Origin: Macrobrachium rosenbergii
Lineage: Eukaryota; Arthropoda; Malacostraca; Decapoda; Palaemonidae
Direction: 5' to 3'
Assembly: GCF_040412425.1 (NCBI RefSeq)
Contig: NC_089795.1
Coordinates: 78,727,163 to 78,791,162 of the forward strand
DNA length: 64,000 nucleotides
The notes under the pieces were generated by a model, which saw only the letters and a program-made list of their open reading frames with translations, made no database searches and was not told where the DNA came from. A program made the position numbers and the translations under genes. Shown here in pieces: positions 24,876 to 38,488 of the stretch (the first letter of the stretch is position 1; each line of letters starts with the position of its first letter).

Positions 24876-26732
24876 AGGGGTAACAATACTAATAGAATCC
24901 TAGAATCCAAAAAAGTGAGTATATAATGAATGAATAGTTGGTGTCACGTCCGGTCTAGCGTCGTCTGACCGGGACTTCAAGATTTAGGACTCTCTCCCAT
25001 ATTCTGGTTCCTTGGCAGGTTACGCATTGGGAACCTGAATTAGTCTCGGGTTCCCGTGGCTACTTTCTGTATTGTCTTGTCCTTCTTGAGGATATGTATA
25101 AACTTTCATTTGACATACTTTCGTATGATAGCCGATGGATAGTGGCTCATGACCACACGTTAATAAGCCCCTGACCTAGTTCGGTTTTCAACGCGAAGTT
25201 AAGAGTTAGCCAAGTTACTCGTTTAACACTGTCCCAGTGTAGCACAGAAAACGATTTGCTAGTTAAGATGCCTCACTAATTGGGAACTTTATTTTATTTC
25301 CCCGTTTTGTCAGCTTTTGATAAAAGGACATGAGATTTAAGAGCACTTCTTCATTTTGGCTGCCTCGTGTTTTTGCATATGTACCAACATTAGTAATATG
25401 TGCTGTTAGTGTGTGACGTAAGAAAAGTTGCGAAATTATACATGCTTTAATAATGCTTACAGTTTCTATCTATTTACGTCAAAAGCCTTGGGGTTAAAAT
25501 GTACTTGGGAAAAATGAGATCACATTAAGTATTTGAATTCGGTGAAATAGTATTCATTAAGAAAGGCAAATAGATGAATATTGTGCATTAACTTGAAGAT
25601 TTGATTGAATAAATTTAATGGTTTGAAGGATAGAGATGTATAGACATATTCCTAAATATGTACTCGAAAAAGATATGTTTGGGATTTTTTTTTTGTCAAT
25701 GAAGGGAATGAGCACTTCACATGAGGCCAGTCACAGTTCTTTAACTTTTAAGCTAAAATTATAATGATGTCCGGATTAGCTCACAGCAAAGATCTCTGTA
25801 GTAACCCTGTGAGGAAAATTTAATTTCTAATCCTATAATTGCCTTGTCCCTGATAGTAAACCTGATTAGTTGTTACAGTCCTTAATTGCACATTAGTATT
25901 CAGCTCGCCGGGATGGTGCATGAATTATATACCTTCTACGCACGGGCAAAAAACCGTAATTAAATTGCCATTGATGGCTGATGAAGTTATAGGTTACTCC
26001 TTGAAAGTTCGATTTACAAAAAAAAAAATTAAATGTGCATCTCTGTAGGCAAATGGACTTTTCCATGAGAAAACGTAACTGAATTTTCAACAGGCGCCGT
26101 TTAGGTAACGCCAGCAACCCTTTCTCTAAGTGTTTTTCTTTTCTTTTTTCCCATCAATCGTAGCTATGTTAAAGGATAAACAGTTATCAAGCTTCCTTTT
26201 AAAAAAAATGCGATTATGGGGTTTCTTTTTTTATTTAATTACAGAAGCATTTTTCCACTATTCTCTGTAGCTGTAATTTAACATGGAAATTACACAGGGT
26301 TAAAAATGGCAAAGATAAATTTTCTAACCTCGGGGTAAGACATTCCATTATGCATTTGTAAGTTTCGTTGATATTTCTATAAGAGCAAACTTTATGAAGC
26401 TCACATGTTGCCCCGTTACTCTTTCATCTTCATAGGATATCTTCTCAGTACTTTTATTTATTTATTTATTTTTCTGTAGGAAGTAAAATATCCGATGATG
26501 TAAATTTTGGTGGGTTTCATTTGTTTTCAGTTGGATCTTTCGAAGTTGTACATGACTTGCAGTCTCATAGCTGAGTAGATTCAGATATAATATGTTTATG
26601 GATTTCTGCAGTGCTTGTAGTTTAGCATCAAGTCCATGTTATCTAGTTTAAGGGCTTTGCATCGAAGTGTCGAATCTCATTGTCATATATATTCTGTCAT
26701 CTTTTGTTAGATCTCCCGTAGGTTTTAGAGTG

Positions 26733-26942
26733 CCACCAGTGCGCCTCACGTGTAGGCATCAGTGAGGGTTGTTTACAGAGCCCTTTCGTCCCCAGCTGCA
26801 CCCACATGTTAGCCCTTTACTTTACCGCTGATCCCAATGCCTTCCTTCCATCCTGGTCCCCAGCCACTCCAACTCCGCCTTTTTGGTGTCTTGATTAAGT
26901 GCTGAAAGGCTGCAGGTGTCCCAATGCTTTGTTTTTTAGCCA
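26733..26942 (+). repeat. Dispersed repeat family A, copy 5, strongly degenerate
   Basis: It is recognisable only by order: a cagtgcgcctcac hairpin remnant, taggcatcagtgagggtt, the ccccagctgcaccc block and a shortened end with agtgctgaaaggctgcaggt. Internal deletions are likely. Confidence 0.5.
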
Positions 26943-27737
26943 GTTTTTTTTTTTTTTTTTATAAATCAATCATCTCTGGTTGGATATCCGGCAGCCGAGA
27001 TGTTTAGAAAATGAAAATCTCTCTCTTTATATCATCGAGAACTGATCGGATGACAGTGATCAAACATAATCATTGATTCTACATTGATAGATTATGAAAA
27101 TGGGAAATAATGAAAGGAAAACAGGGACCTGAAATCGTGTACGTATTTTATGAATTGATTCGTCGACTTTGAGGGGTGGTTTATCGTGTAATTTTTATTT
27201 TTTGACAAGTCATCTTATATTCAAAGGTGTTATTTACGGGCGGGGGCGGGGGCTTCCAGACTGCATAGTTTTCAACACGGCGTATGAAGTAAAAAATATT
27301 TAAATTCATAATCAACATCGACACCTTATTTGTTTTCAAGCTGAAGCATTCAATGATGATAAAGTATTTTAGTGAGGCACAATAGCGTTCTTTTGTATTT
27401 CCGGTTGCAGCATGGAAGTTCTATGGGATATAGATTTTCTAAATGACTTGCAGGAACAAAGTAGAAAATGTGTCTAAAGTACTAAGAATCGCCGTTATTC
27501 TAGACCGGTGTAATGTGCGATGTCATGCAATTCAATAATTTCAGTCACAGTTGATGTTATCCGAAAATTGCGTTGACTTTTCAGAATCTGGATTAGATTT
27601 TACTCCGTAGTCATAAGTTCCGCCAAGTAGTTATATATCATTGTTTTATGAATTTCAGTCTTTGAATTAGGTAATGAAATGCAATTGACAATTCATTTTC
27701 CCCTCCGTGAGCTTTAATGAGAGCTCATCCGTATGAC

Positions 27738-27952
27738 GCTCGTTGGACTGATCAGTGAAGAATAAGAGGAATTTATTTCTGGTGATAGAAATTCATTTCT
27801 CGCTATAATGCAGCTCGGATTCCACAATGAGCTGTAGGTCCCGTTGCTAGGTAACCAGTTGGTTCTTAGCCACGTAAAATAAATGTAATCCTTCGGGCCA
27901 GCCCTAGGGGCGCTGTTAATCAGCTCAGTGGTCTGGTTAAACTAAGATGTAC
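27738..27952 (+). mobile_element. tRNA-derived SINE, family S1, head deleted
   Basis: The body matches the 13.2-kb copy (aatttatttctggtgataga, attccacaatgagctgtagg, ctcagtggtctggttaaac). The tRNA-like head is reduced to cgttggactgatcagtgaag, so both polymerase III boxes have gone. A T-run of about 15 bases follows. Confidence 0.75.
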
Positions 27953-29227
27953 TTTTTTTTTTTTTTTCGTTTGACTGATACACATCCCTACCTGTTTTGT
28001 GTCCGAGCGAACTTTCATCAAGATCAACGGCCTCCTCTTCGCCAGGAAATTGCCCCCCCCCCCAAGTTGGCCATTTTCATTTCCTCACATCAGCCATATA
28101 TCGATCGTATTTTCATAGGGGCGCCATTGACCCGAGATGAATTTTGTTCTATTTTTATCAGCCTCTTCATTCTCGGAAATAAGGAATTTACGAAGATTGG
28201 AAATAGGTATTTACGAACCCTGACTCTTAATTTGGAGAAGAGGCGAGACTGGCGTTAGTGAGAAGAGAAAAGCGAGAAAAATGGGCTGGGCCTTGCTCTC
28301 TTGATTGGGCCATTGATGACCATTGGCTGGAATGGAGGCTGCGATACAAAGGTCAATTTTTGGGAAACCTCGCACGGGAAGGGAGAGAGTCTCTGGAGAA
28401 GACGGGCGGAGATCGATGTCAGCAGGAGGTCGTCCCGGTGACGAGGAAAAGATGCTGATGTTGCGATTCAAGTGGCTTGTACTTTCATTACCTGATTACG
28501 ATAACATTATCTTCTTGTTCCCTCTCTCTCTGTCTCTGTAGTATTTCACAAGTTTCATTTGGTATTATGCAAACTAATGCTATTTTGTGAATGGTATTTG
28601 TGAGCGCACAAAGACCCACTTGTGTTAAATGCGGAGAATCCGTTCGTACCCATCAATCAGAATCCACTTAGGATATCCAGGAATAAAGTGGTTATGAAGC
28701 CTCGCTGATTTCTCAGTGTGAGACCTTCAGTGCAATTCAGAAAGGCAATTGTGGTGTTATTTGCAATTTTACGAGATATTGGGGAATATTCATTTTCTCG
28801 GGATGCGTTCAGGTTTTCTAGTGACTTACTTCAAATTTTTCAGATCTGTGGAATTGATGTCCATATTAATTTTAATAGATTGCGCTCTACGTCGATTTCC
28901 CCATGCGAGCGAGTAGGTCTGAGGAAATAAGATAGGAATGAGTGGCAATAAAGAAAATTCAGTGAGCATTCAATTGAACTATGAGGAAAGGCTAAAAATA
29001 AAACACAACATTTTAAGATAATCATAGAAAATAACAGAGGAATAATGTGATAAAGGCGATACCTTCAATATCCACTTGGCATATCAATATCTGAAGTGCC
29101 TGATGAACCGCTTTACGACAATAGGTAACTCGAGGCAATATTTCACAGAGCAAGGATTCAGAATAACTTGAATCTAAGCAGAGAATTATCCCAACCATTG
29201 GCCTATGACCCTCACGAGTTATGCGTA

Positions 29228-29359
29228 TTATATATATATACAAATATACAAGTATATTTGTATATATTTATATATATATATATATATATATAAATATATA
29301 ATATATATATAATTACATGTATAAAACATGCGTAAGTGTTTTAAATGAATTAATGTATA

Positions 29360-29449
<90 letters not shown>

Positions 29450-29450
29450 G
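29228..29450. repeat. Two (TA)n tracts
   Basis: TA-rich at 29228-29310 with a caaatatacaagtatatttg palindrome, and pure TA at 29362-29447. Confidence 0.92.
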
Positions 29451-30520
29451 TGTGTGTGTATGTATACGGAACAAATAGTCACATAATTTTTTTAATTCGA
29501 AATAATGAAAGCTGGATTGAATCCTAATTATCATTCAGGTAGCAGTATGCCTGGCGTTGCCAATGTGGAAATTAGTTATAAAAGGCTCAGAGTTGTTCTT
29601 GATGAATGCATATTTGGCTCAATGGAACACTGTTGGGTTTCGCCTGCAGCGTTGCCCTTCAAGTCAGAGCTACAAAAATGCGTTGAGTATGAATAGTATA
29701 TTAAATCATGCAAACTTTGAATTGACATATTACTAATACAGTAATAGGTAAAAGCAAAGACAGCTTTTTACATTTGAGATTATTTATTTATTTATTTATT
29801 TTCAAAATTCCGCCCACATAAAAAAAGTGGTTTCGTAAATAATAGGAAATGTGAAGAAAAAAAATATTAATGTTTGAAGCCTACGGGTAACAATCTCCCA
29901 ATTTCGAAGATTCATGGCTTTCCACTCCTATGAATGAAGAACATTAAGTGGAAAATTTCACCTGAAAGGGGATAATCTCACAAACTTTAATATAGTGAAC
30001 AAAATTATTTTAGAAAATGTGCATATTTGGACCACTTTGCAACTGGCTAGGTACAGCTAGGTACAACACACAAGCCACATCAAAACATATACAGCAGATT
30101 TTGCTGGTATTTCCAGTTCAGCGGAATCTTTATTTGTGTATATGAATGGAAAAACAATATTTTCAGTATACTGGCGTCCTTGAATATTAGCCGATTTTTT
30201 GTCTTTCAAACAGAATGGATTTAAGAAATGGAAGAAAAATGAACGTTACGGTATTAAAAAAGTTCAGGAATGGAGGCATTGAGGAAAAAGGGAATAAGAG
30301 AAAATGGCAGTTTTCGTAAAGAAAGAGTAAGGTGAAGAAAACAGGTTTAACTTTATGGAAATTAAACAATGTAAAAAAAAAAAAAATCCGAATGTTTTCA
30401 GCCTGGTCTTCAATTTTAAATAATGAATGGGCCAATGACAGTTCCTCATTTTATTTGTTTTTTGAAAACCAAACATTGTGAAGATGTTTTCATTCGTTAG
30501 TTTTGTGAGGTAAAGTGAAA

Positions 30521-30521
<1 letters not shown>

Positions 30522-30599
<78 letters not shown>
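30522..30599. repeat. (CT)n microsatellite
   Basis: Pure CT run of about 78 bp. Confidence 0.95.
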
Positions 30600-30603
<4 letters not shown>

Positions 30604-30654
30604 GGTACAGTGTTCCTGCAAGGTGGTGTGATTGACATGAGAACAAAACATTTT

Positions 30655-30766
30655 GTAAAATATATAAATCACGATATCATGTAAAATATTGAACTGGAAA
30701 GCCTCCAGTTGTAAAATATGTAAATCACGATATCATGTAAAATATTGAACTGGAAAGCCTCCAGGT
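30655..30766. repeat. Recent 56-bp tandem duplication
   Basis: gtaaaatatataaatcacga, tatcatgtaaaatattgaac, tggaaagcctccagtt is repeated immediately with about two differences. It lies 55 bp after a long CT tract. Confidence 0.92.
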
Positions 30767-30974
30767 ACCTTACCTTGTATTTATCCATTTCGCCTTGTTT
30801 TTGATAGATCTGCCAACTTACTCCCCTTGGTTTTTTCCACCACAGTTGCTTGGTCTTTAGAAATGATAAGCTTCCGAGTGCTTCTTTTTATTGTTTAACA
30901 CATTATAGATCTTTATCAGCCTATGAGAAAATTATGCAGGTTTTGAATTTATTTTCCATTTATTCGAGTATATT

Positions 30975-31105
30975 ACCCTCTCATATGGCTCAGTGGTCAA
31001 AGTCATTGTATTTTCCTAGTTTCCAAACCAGGCAGTGGTTCGAATCATACTGGGGAAGAAGCACTTATCAATTATAATTCCCACTGAGGTGTAAGTTATG
31101 CCAGG
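30975..31105 (+). mobile_element. tRNA-derived SINE fragment, family S3
   Basis: A-box-like atggctcagtggtcaaag and B-box-like gtggttcgaatcatac are spaced as in a tRNA head, with aaccaggcagtgg before the B box and gaagcacttatc after it. It shares wording and order with the inverted copy at 47338-47450. Confidence 0.6.
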
Positions 31106-31193
31106 AGTATAGTGAATTGGGTATTAAACGAAATTTATGGCTTAATATTTTTTCAATATAAAAAGTCAATGTGTGTGTGTATGTATATGTACA

Positions 31194-31351
<158 letters not shown>

Positions 31352-31828
31352 GAACCTCGATGGCTCAGTCGGTTACAGCAGCAGCTTCGACTTCGTAGAG
31401 GTCTGTGGCGCGGGTTCAAATCCGCAGCCGACTGATCAGAGAGGCAGACACTTTATATCCGTGTAGACATCCCGGGATTATATATGTAATCAACGGATAG
31501 GTTTTTAAAAGCAAATGGGTGTTACAGACTAAATACACACACAAAACAAAGCCACTACAACAACTTCTAAAAACATAACAAACATCTCACACGTCTCGAA
31601 CTCGCCCTACTCCGCGCAACAACTTCTCGCTGCTGGGAAGAAAGGGCGTTGGGTCGGGTATGATACATGAAACATACGCTACAGGTCTAAGTTGATGTCA
31701 GGCAGGGCAGCCGATTTGAGACTACGGTCTACCCAAAGCCAAATCAAAAGTCCTTCAAAGAGCGCATCGTGCTTTACCCCATACAAAATGGAAAAAGACG
31801 TTAAAAGAGAGAAGAAGAAGAAGAAGAC
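31352..31828 (+). mobile_element. tRNA-derived SINE, family S2, with (GAA)n tail
   Basis: The 5' end is tRNA-like: cctcgatggctcagtcggtt supplies the A box and gcgggttcaaatccgc the B box with a paired stem. The body contains gtcaggcagggcagccgat and caaagccaaatcaaaagtcc. The element ends in a GAA tail at about 31810-31828. Both flanks are TA microsatellite, so it seems to have inserted into or near a (TA)n tract. Total length is about 480 bp. Confidence 0.82.
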
Positions 31829-33829
31829 TGTATATATATATAATATATATATGCATATACATACATATGAAAAAGGTAAATGAAATTATAAGTCGAAGAA
31901 CACCTTTGGCAAATTGAACAACGTTAACACACATGAAATCTGATATTTCTTTATTTTATCAAATTCTCATTTACTGTTTTTTTTAATGCCTCAAAGATCC
32001 CTTTCGATTTCAGTCTCCTCTTTTTCATAACTCCTAAGTGAATGATTCTCAGTGATTTATGATCATGAAACTCTCATTTATATTTCTCTCACAGGTGCAA
32101 GAAATTACAGAGAACGAAAATATCATTAGCAGTGATCAACGCTTTTCATTTTGTTTTCTCTCTGTGATAACCAACTCGCTTCAGAGAACTCCATTGGGAA
32201 TCCATAAATAGTTTTTCCGTCAATATCACGACGAACTCTTCTGCGTGGTTACGTAATCATCAGTAATTCCTTTACTCTTCCAGCTTTCACTGTTTATCAG
32301 TCTTTTTATTTCTCTTCTTTATTTGCATCGTCGTGATTTTGATTCGTACTGACAGTTACCTTCTACCGCTTCTACTCTTCTACTTTGTTTTTTTTACTGT
32401 AGAGGTCTTCTTATATTTTTGGAATAAGATCAAAAGGAGGCAAAAATTCTAATAGTTTTTACTACCCTCCGGTGGAAGCCCTATGACAGTTTTAGAATTC
32501 TTGATCTTTCTCCCGTTTGTCTAACGTTTAATTGAACATTTAATCGTTTTTAAATCATGATTCTGTTCACCCCTCACGAATATTCTGTCGTATCGCCTTC
32601 CTCATCTCCAATTTAACCTATTTCTTTTTCCTTTTGTAATTTGCATTTCCCTTTGCCGCTCTCTTTGTTTCCATGACTTTGTTGTCTGATACATTTTATT
32701 TAGTTTATTTTTCCATACGTGTGAAAGAAATTCTCTGAAAGTCAGTGCGCCGAAAAGGCTGCTTTTCTAACTTTGGGAGAAAGAGAGAAAGACATTTCCA
32801 TTGGTCTTGAAGATTTTTACTCTGGATACGTAAAATGCTTGTTTTTTTATTCATGGCTTTGTCATGATTTCGCAGTCTGCTAACGCCTAATATATCTGAA
32901 TTAATTCCCCAAACCTGTTGCGTTATAAAAGATAGTTATAGTCGTCGGCAACACACTTCAGAAGTGGTGCCTTACCTTTTTAAGATGACTGCAGTAGTTC
33001 CCAGGTTTTTTTTTTTTGTGGGGGAGGGTTTACTGAGATCATCGCCAAAATTTTTACACAGCAGTCCAATTAGCAACACTTCTTTAAACAACTGTAATCT
33101 TCAATAAAACCAAGATATTTATTTGAAATGTATTAAAATTGATCAAATTTGCATATAATACATGCACAGTAGGTACATCATGCATACACATGTAATATAT
33201 TTGCCTCTTAGTATAATATGTTATTGAATACACTGACAATAATTCAGTAATAAATATTAAGTTACAATAGCTAGTTATATTGTAGAAAAATGTGGAAATA
33301 AATTTCAAAGTTTTACAAAAATCCTATTACAGTACCTCAGGTACTGAAGAGTAAAATAAGCTTCGCAGGAGAGCCATGCACAAAATTGATTGAACTCTCT
33401 TGTTGCACATTTACAGGTATATCCATGATTCCTTGCGTTACGCAGTATTTTCGCTTTAAGTGTGTTTATTTTACTGAAAGCTTTTGAATACAGATAAGAT
33501 AACTGAAAAGTAAATCTTGTACTTTTCTTTGGAAAACATGTTGAAAGTAGTGTTTTGAAAACGAAGTGCTTCAACAAATAAAAACATAATTCTGAAAAAA
33601 GAATTCACGTAGAAAACTTTTATATATATATTTCCAACGTTCGGAATACATATGTGATAAACAGTGCGGCACAGATTTTTGCCATTTAAAGTATTGCTTA
33701 TTATATTAAGTATACTGTGATGTACATAGGAAAAACAAGTAAAAATACAACTTTTTGCAGTAGATGCAACTGGAACTAATATTAAAATTGAGAAGGAAAT
33801 GAAGAAACAAATAGCTGGTTGTAGTAACT

Positions 33830-33830
33830 G

Positions 33831-33859
<29 letters not shown>
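33830..33859. repeat. (CT)n microsatellite
   Basis: Short pure CT run. Confidence 0.9.
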
Positions 33860-33861
<2 letters not shown>

Positions 33862-34247
33862 AAAATGCATAACACGGACGAGAATGCTAGGGTTTTTGAT
33901 GTTGCGCTAAAATAATTTAATAAAAACGAATATTCTGGATAGCAGAGATGCAGGCTCTGAAACGTTACATGAGAAAAAGGGATGTTTTTGTAAAAGTAAT
34001 TGTCTCCTTTACTGCGTCATCCAGAATTCGGATGATCCAGTGTAAGTGAAAATTGCCCAGGGAAATTCATCCATGTTACATTTAGTGTATCTCGGAGAAG
34101 TTATTCAGTCCATACACAATACCCAGATGTAATAAAAAATAGAAAACAATGACTAACCTAACAGCAATCGAATATTGGCAGTCAGTGTCTGGTAATGATA
34201 TATTTTTCTTGTCAACTGATGAGAGGTCTTTCATTTTAAGCGTCTAA

Positions 34248-34251
<4 letters not shown>

Positions 34252-34279
<28 letters not shown>

Positions 34280-34280
34280 G
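34252..34280. repeat. Poly(T) tract
   Basis: About 28 T in a row. It might be the tail of a minus-strand retrocopy, but no element body was recognised. Confidence 0.9.
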
Positions 34281-36460
34281 TTTCAAAGAGAATATGTGGA
34301 ACATGGTGTCTCTGTCGCCTTAGCGCTATTCATGTTCTATTTATATATAGTGACTAGTGCTGTTATTTTATGTTTTATTTCCTCTTTCAGCAGAGAAGGA
34401 GAGATAGCATTAAATAGGTCATAGTAAAGTGAAGATATTTCCATTCTGTTTATGCAACGAATATACCTGTTTTCCAAAGAGCGAAAGTATGATTCGTTAC
34501 TGAACATTAACAAATGACGTTATTATCTTTTGATTGCATTTCTTGCCCCTCTCATGTGTCTTGCCAAAATGATTCCTACATTGTCACGGAAGAGATTTTA
34601 TATTAAGAATATCCGGTATTCTACTGATTTGTGGCGTTGAAAGTTTCATTCACACTTTGTTGCCCAGTTTGTGATAACTAACATGATAACCATCCCATAA
34701 TATCCACAGTGGGAATCAAAGAAATAGCTGGGTTTTTGTTCCCTCTATTACACTACTGTACCTCAGACAAGTTATACAGATTACACATATTATACAGCTG
34801 CACTCTCTAAGTGAAAAATAACAAAATTACTAAAAGTAATAGCAGTGGAACACTGGCATCAGTGAGTTATTATGCATTGACAGTCAACAGTACTTCCCGG
34901 TAACGAATAAGAAGTCTTCAATTGTGAACATCATTAGTATATCAGATTCAAGCCCGTAAATAGTTGGTGCTGGCAGGGATAATTTTAACCACTGGGGAAG
35001 AGGACTCTCAGACTAGGTCTGGAATCATAGCATTAAATCATCAGACTCGCTTGTTTCTTTTTAGCGTTTTGCGTAACAATACTAAACACTCACCTCCTTT
35101 GTCTTACGTATGAAGCGTTTTAATAAACGAAGCGTCAATTAATAGCAAAACTGAAGAAAAATTTTTATAGGGAACGGGCTTCAATGACCTTGACTATTGC
35201 TTCACCGGGTGTGTCGACCAAAGGATGAGAACCAGCAAAAGATAGAAAGAATTCCCACCGTCAGAGGGTTTACCAGAGTTCCTTTCATTACACGGAGCAC
35301 AACAACGATTTAACGGCTTTCTCAGGGGTATCTGCCGGATGTCGCAAACACCGTGATCTTGAAAGAGGATTTTAATGGGCACAGTCGAACTCCCCAGCTA
35401 CAGACAAAGGCGTTTTGGCTTTTCAGTTCCTGCCAATTAGGATATCACTTGCCTTTGCTTAATATCGAACAAAGGGACTCTGAGAGAGAGAGATATCAAA
35501 CAGGAAGCATTCTTGCAATCAGTAACTATCGGTGACATGGCTGTTTTCAATATAATCGTTTCCACAACGAAGGCGATATTGTATGGCAACAGCCGTTTCC
35601 CTTTGCAACCCAGTTTCATTCCACTCTGTTTCCATCAACTGCTCAACGAAGGCAACGAACTCGCCTTTTCTTCTCTTCCTCTTATTCTTATATTTGAGGT
35701 CACGTTCTTCTTCCTGTTTTCGGACTCAACCTGCATTTTCACTCGTGGGTTAATAATCTCGAAGATGGAATAGTGGATTTTGCAATGGCTTTATTAAAAT
35801 GAATTCCACAGAGTAAAGGTAATTGTCAATCGTCATGAAACCTTTGCCGTTTGCTTGTAATTAATATTAATGTATCAAACGGACGAAGTTAAAGACCGTA
35901 TAATGAAACGTGTTACGATGTAAATTAACACTGAAACGTGATAGAAAATAGATTTTTGTCACATCTAACGTTTCATGGAACCTGTAAACAACCACAGTGT
36001 AAAATGTATCGAATAAGCCACAGCTTGGAATAAAAGGTTTTGCACAGAAGTGTGAATGGATGCATTGCCTGGTGACTGTACGTCGACGAAGTTGAGCCAA
36101 AAATATCATCATAAATTCTGTGTTTTTGTATAATGAGAATTTTTAATGTCTGTCTGATTTATCGAGTCACTGCCTTGCAATCGATAGCCTAGTATGGTGG
36201 AGAAACAGTGACATTAATGAGCAATTAGAGCATCCTAGACGAATTCCGAATCTACCAGCTTAAAATACCAAGTGCAGAAAAGGGTTTTGCCGTCTTTGTC
36301 AAAAGATACAAAACGAGGTTTTGACTGATATTTGTCTTTGGGTACCATACATTCTGCTACGTCAGTCCTCATTCAGACTGTTGAAGATGTGAACTAGTGA
36401 TTTTGATTATCAGTAAAGTAAATTTGTATTGCCGAATCAAATCCTGTAAAGATCAACTTA

Positions 36461-38488
36461 TATTTTTATTTGCTTTTGTCCTCTGAGCCATCAGAATGTA
36501 ATATTTTTGTTTGCTTTTGTCCGCTGAGACATCAGAATGCAATGTTTTTATTTGCTTTTATCCGCTGAGCCATCAGAATGCGATATTTTATCTGCTTTTG
36601 TCCGGTGACCCATCATAATGTAATATTTTTATTTGCTTTTGTCCGCTGAGCCATCGGAGTGCAATATTTTTTTTGCTTTTATCCGCTGAGCCATCAAAGT
36701 GCAATATTTTATTTGTTTTGTCCGCTGAGCCATCAGAATGTAATTTTGATTTGCTTTTTTTTTCCGCTGAGCCATCGGAATGCAATATTTTTTTTTGCTT
36801 TTGTCCGCTGAGCCATCAGTGCAATATTTTTATTTGCTTTTATCCGCTGAGCCATCAGAATGCGATATTTTTATTTGCTTTTGTCCGCTGAGCCATCTGA
36901 ATGTAATATTTTGATTTGCTTTTTTTTCCGCTGAGCCATCAGTGTAATATTTTTATTTGCTTTTGTCCGCTGAGCATTCAGAATGTAATATTTTGTTTGC
37001 TATTGTCCGCTGAGCCATCAGAGTGCAATATTTTTATTTGCTTTTATCCGCTGAGCCATCAGAATGAAATGTTTTTATTTGCTTTTGTCCGCTAAGCCAT
37101 CTGAATGTAATATTTTTATTTGCTTTTTACGCTGAGCCATCAGAATGCGATATTTTTGTTTGCTTTTGTCCGCTGAGCCATCTGAATGTAATATTTTTAT
37201 TTCCTTTTATCCGCTGAGCCATCAGAATGTAATATTTTTATTTGCTTTTGTCCGCTGAGCCATCAGTGCAATATTTTTATTTGCTTTTATCCGCTGAGCC
37301 ATCAGAATGCGATATTTTTATTTGCTTTTGTCTGCTGAGCCATCTGAATGTAATATTTTGATTTGCTTTTTTTTCCGCTGAGCCATCAAATGCAATATTT
37401 TATTTCTTTTGTCCGCTGAAGCATTCAGAATATAATTTTTTATTTGCTTTTGTCCGCTGAGCCATCAGAATGTAATATTTTATTTGCTTATGGTCTGAGC
37501 CATCAGAATGCGATATTTTTATTTTGCTTTTGTCCGCTGAGCCATTTGAATGTAATATTTTGATTTGCTTTTTTCCCTGGCCATCAGTGTAATATTTTAT
37601 TTGCTTTTGTCCGCTGAGCATTCAGAATCATAATATTTTTTGTTTGCTATTGTCCGCTGAGCCATCAGAGGTGCAATATTTTATTTCTTTTATCCGCTGG
37701 AGCCATCAGAATGAGATGTTTTTATTTGCTTTTGTCCGCTAAGCCATCTGAATGTAATATTTTTATTTGCTTTTTTTTCCGCTGAGCCATCAGAATGTAA
37801 TATTTTTGTTTGCTTTTGTCCGCTGAGCCATCTGAATGTAATATTTTTATTTCCTTTTATCCGCTGAGCCATCAGAATGTAATATTTTTATTTGCTTTTG
37901 TCCGCTGAGCCATCAGTGCAATATTTTTATTTGCTTTTATACGCTGAGCCATCAGAATGCGATATTTTTATTTGCTTTTGTCCGCTGAGCCATCTGAAAT
38001 GTAATATTTTTATTTTTTTCCGCTCAGACCCATCTTTGTGTAATATTTTTATTTTTTTGTCCGCTAAGCCATCTGGATGTAATATTTTATTTGCTTTTTC
38101 CGCAGAGCCATCAGAATGTAATATTTTTGTTTGCTTTTGTCCGCTGAGCCGTCTGAATGTAATAGTTTTATTTGCTTTTGTCCGCTGAGCCTTCAGAATG
38201 TAATATTTTTATTTGCTTTTATACGCTGAGCCATCAGAATGCAATATTTTTATTTCCTTTTGTCCGCTGAGCCATCAGAATGCAATATTTTTATTTCCTT
38301 TTGTCCGCTGAGCCATCAGAATGCAATATTTTTATTTCCTTTTGTCCGCTGAGCCATCAGAATGCAATATTTTTATTTCCTTTTGTCCGCTGAGCCATCA
38401 GAATGCAATATTTTTATTTCCTTTTGTCCGCTGAGCCATCAGAATGTAATATTTTTATTTGCTTTTGTCTGCTGAGCCATCGGAATGT
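36461..38488. repeat. Minisatellite of about 49 units of 41 bp with higher-order structure
   Basis: The core unit reads tccgctgagccatcagaatg then about 21 AT-rich bases (caatatttttatttgctttt). Variants (catctgaatg, gcgatatt, ttccttttat, gctaagcc, gagcattcag) recur in the same order about 650 bp apart. For example ttccttttatccgctgag occurs at 37201 and 37852, and gagcattcagaat near 36972 and 37616. That shows a higher-order repeat of about 16 units. The last five units (about 38240-38450) are nearly identical, implying recent expansion. No gene was found in it. Confidence 0.92.

Larger units (their letters stand above)
24880..29220. other. No gene recognised
   Basis: It contains family A copy 5 and the head-deleted SINE. 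A GC-richer block at 28240-28460 has overlapping open frames on both strands (about 65-85 codons) with no recognised motif. Confidence 0.45.
31840..36440. other. No gene recognised
   Basis: AT-rich with one CT run and one T-run. A minus-strand frame of 134 codons (33875-33471) starts inside the CT run and has no recognisable domain. Confidence 0.5.

Noticed and set aside
24711..24926. Frame of 71 codons with GHHRAVVKVSW
   Set aside because: It lies inside repeat family B and a related frame occurs in the other copy, so it is repeat-derived.
24950..25240. Possible RNA gene near the hairpin ccggtctagcgtcgtctgaccgg
   Set aside because: Only one short stem, with no match to a tRNA, 5S rRNA or snRNA pattern that I could recognise.
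28240..28460. GC-richer block with open frames on both strands as a possible exon
   Set aside because: No recognisable family, and no convincing splice pair was found.
31352..31440. A functional tRNA gene
   Set aside because: The A and B boxes are good, but the acceptor stem does not pair and the sequence continues into a SINE body with a GAA tail.
36461..38488. CRISPR-like regular spacing
   Set aside because: The repeats are contiguous 41-bp tandem units without unique spacers, in an animal genome.
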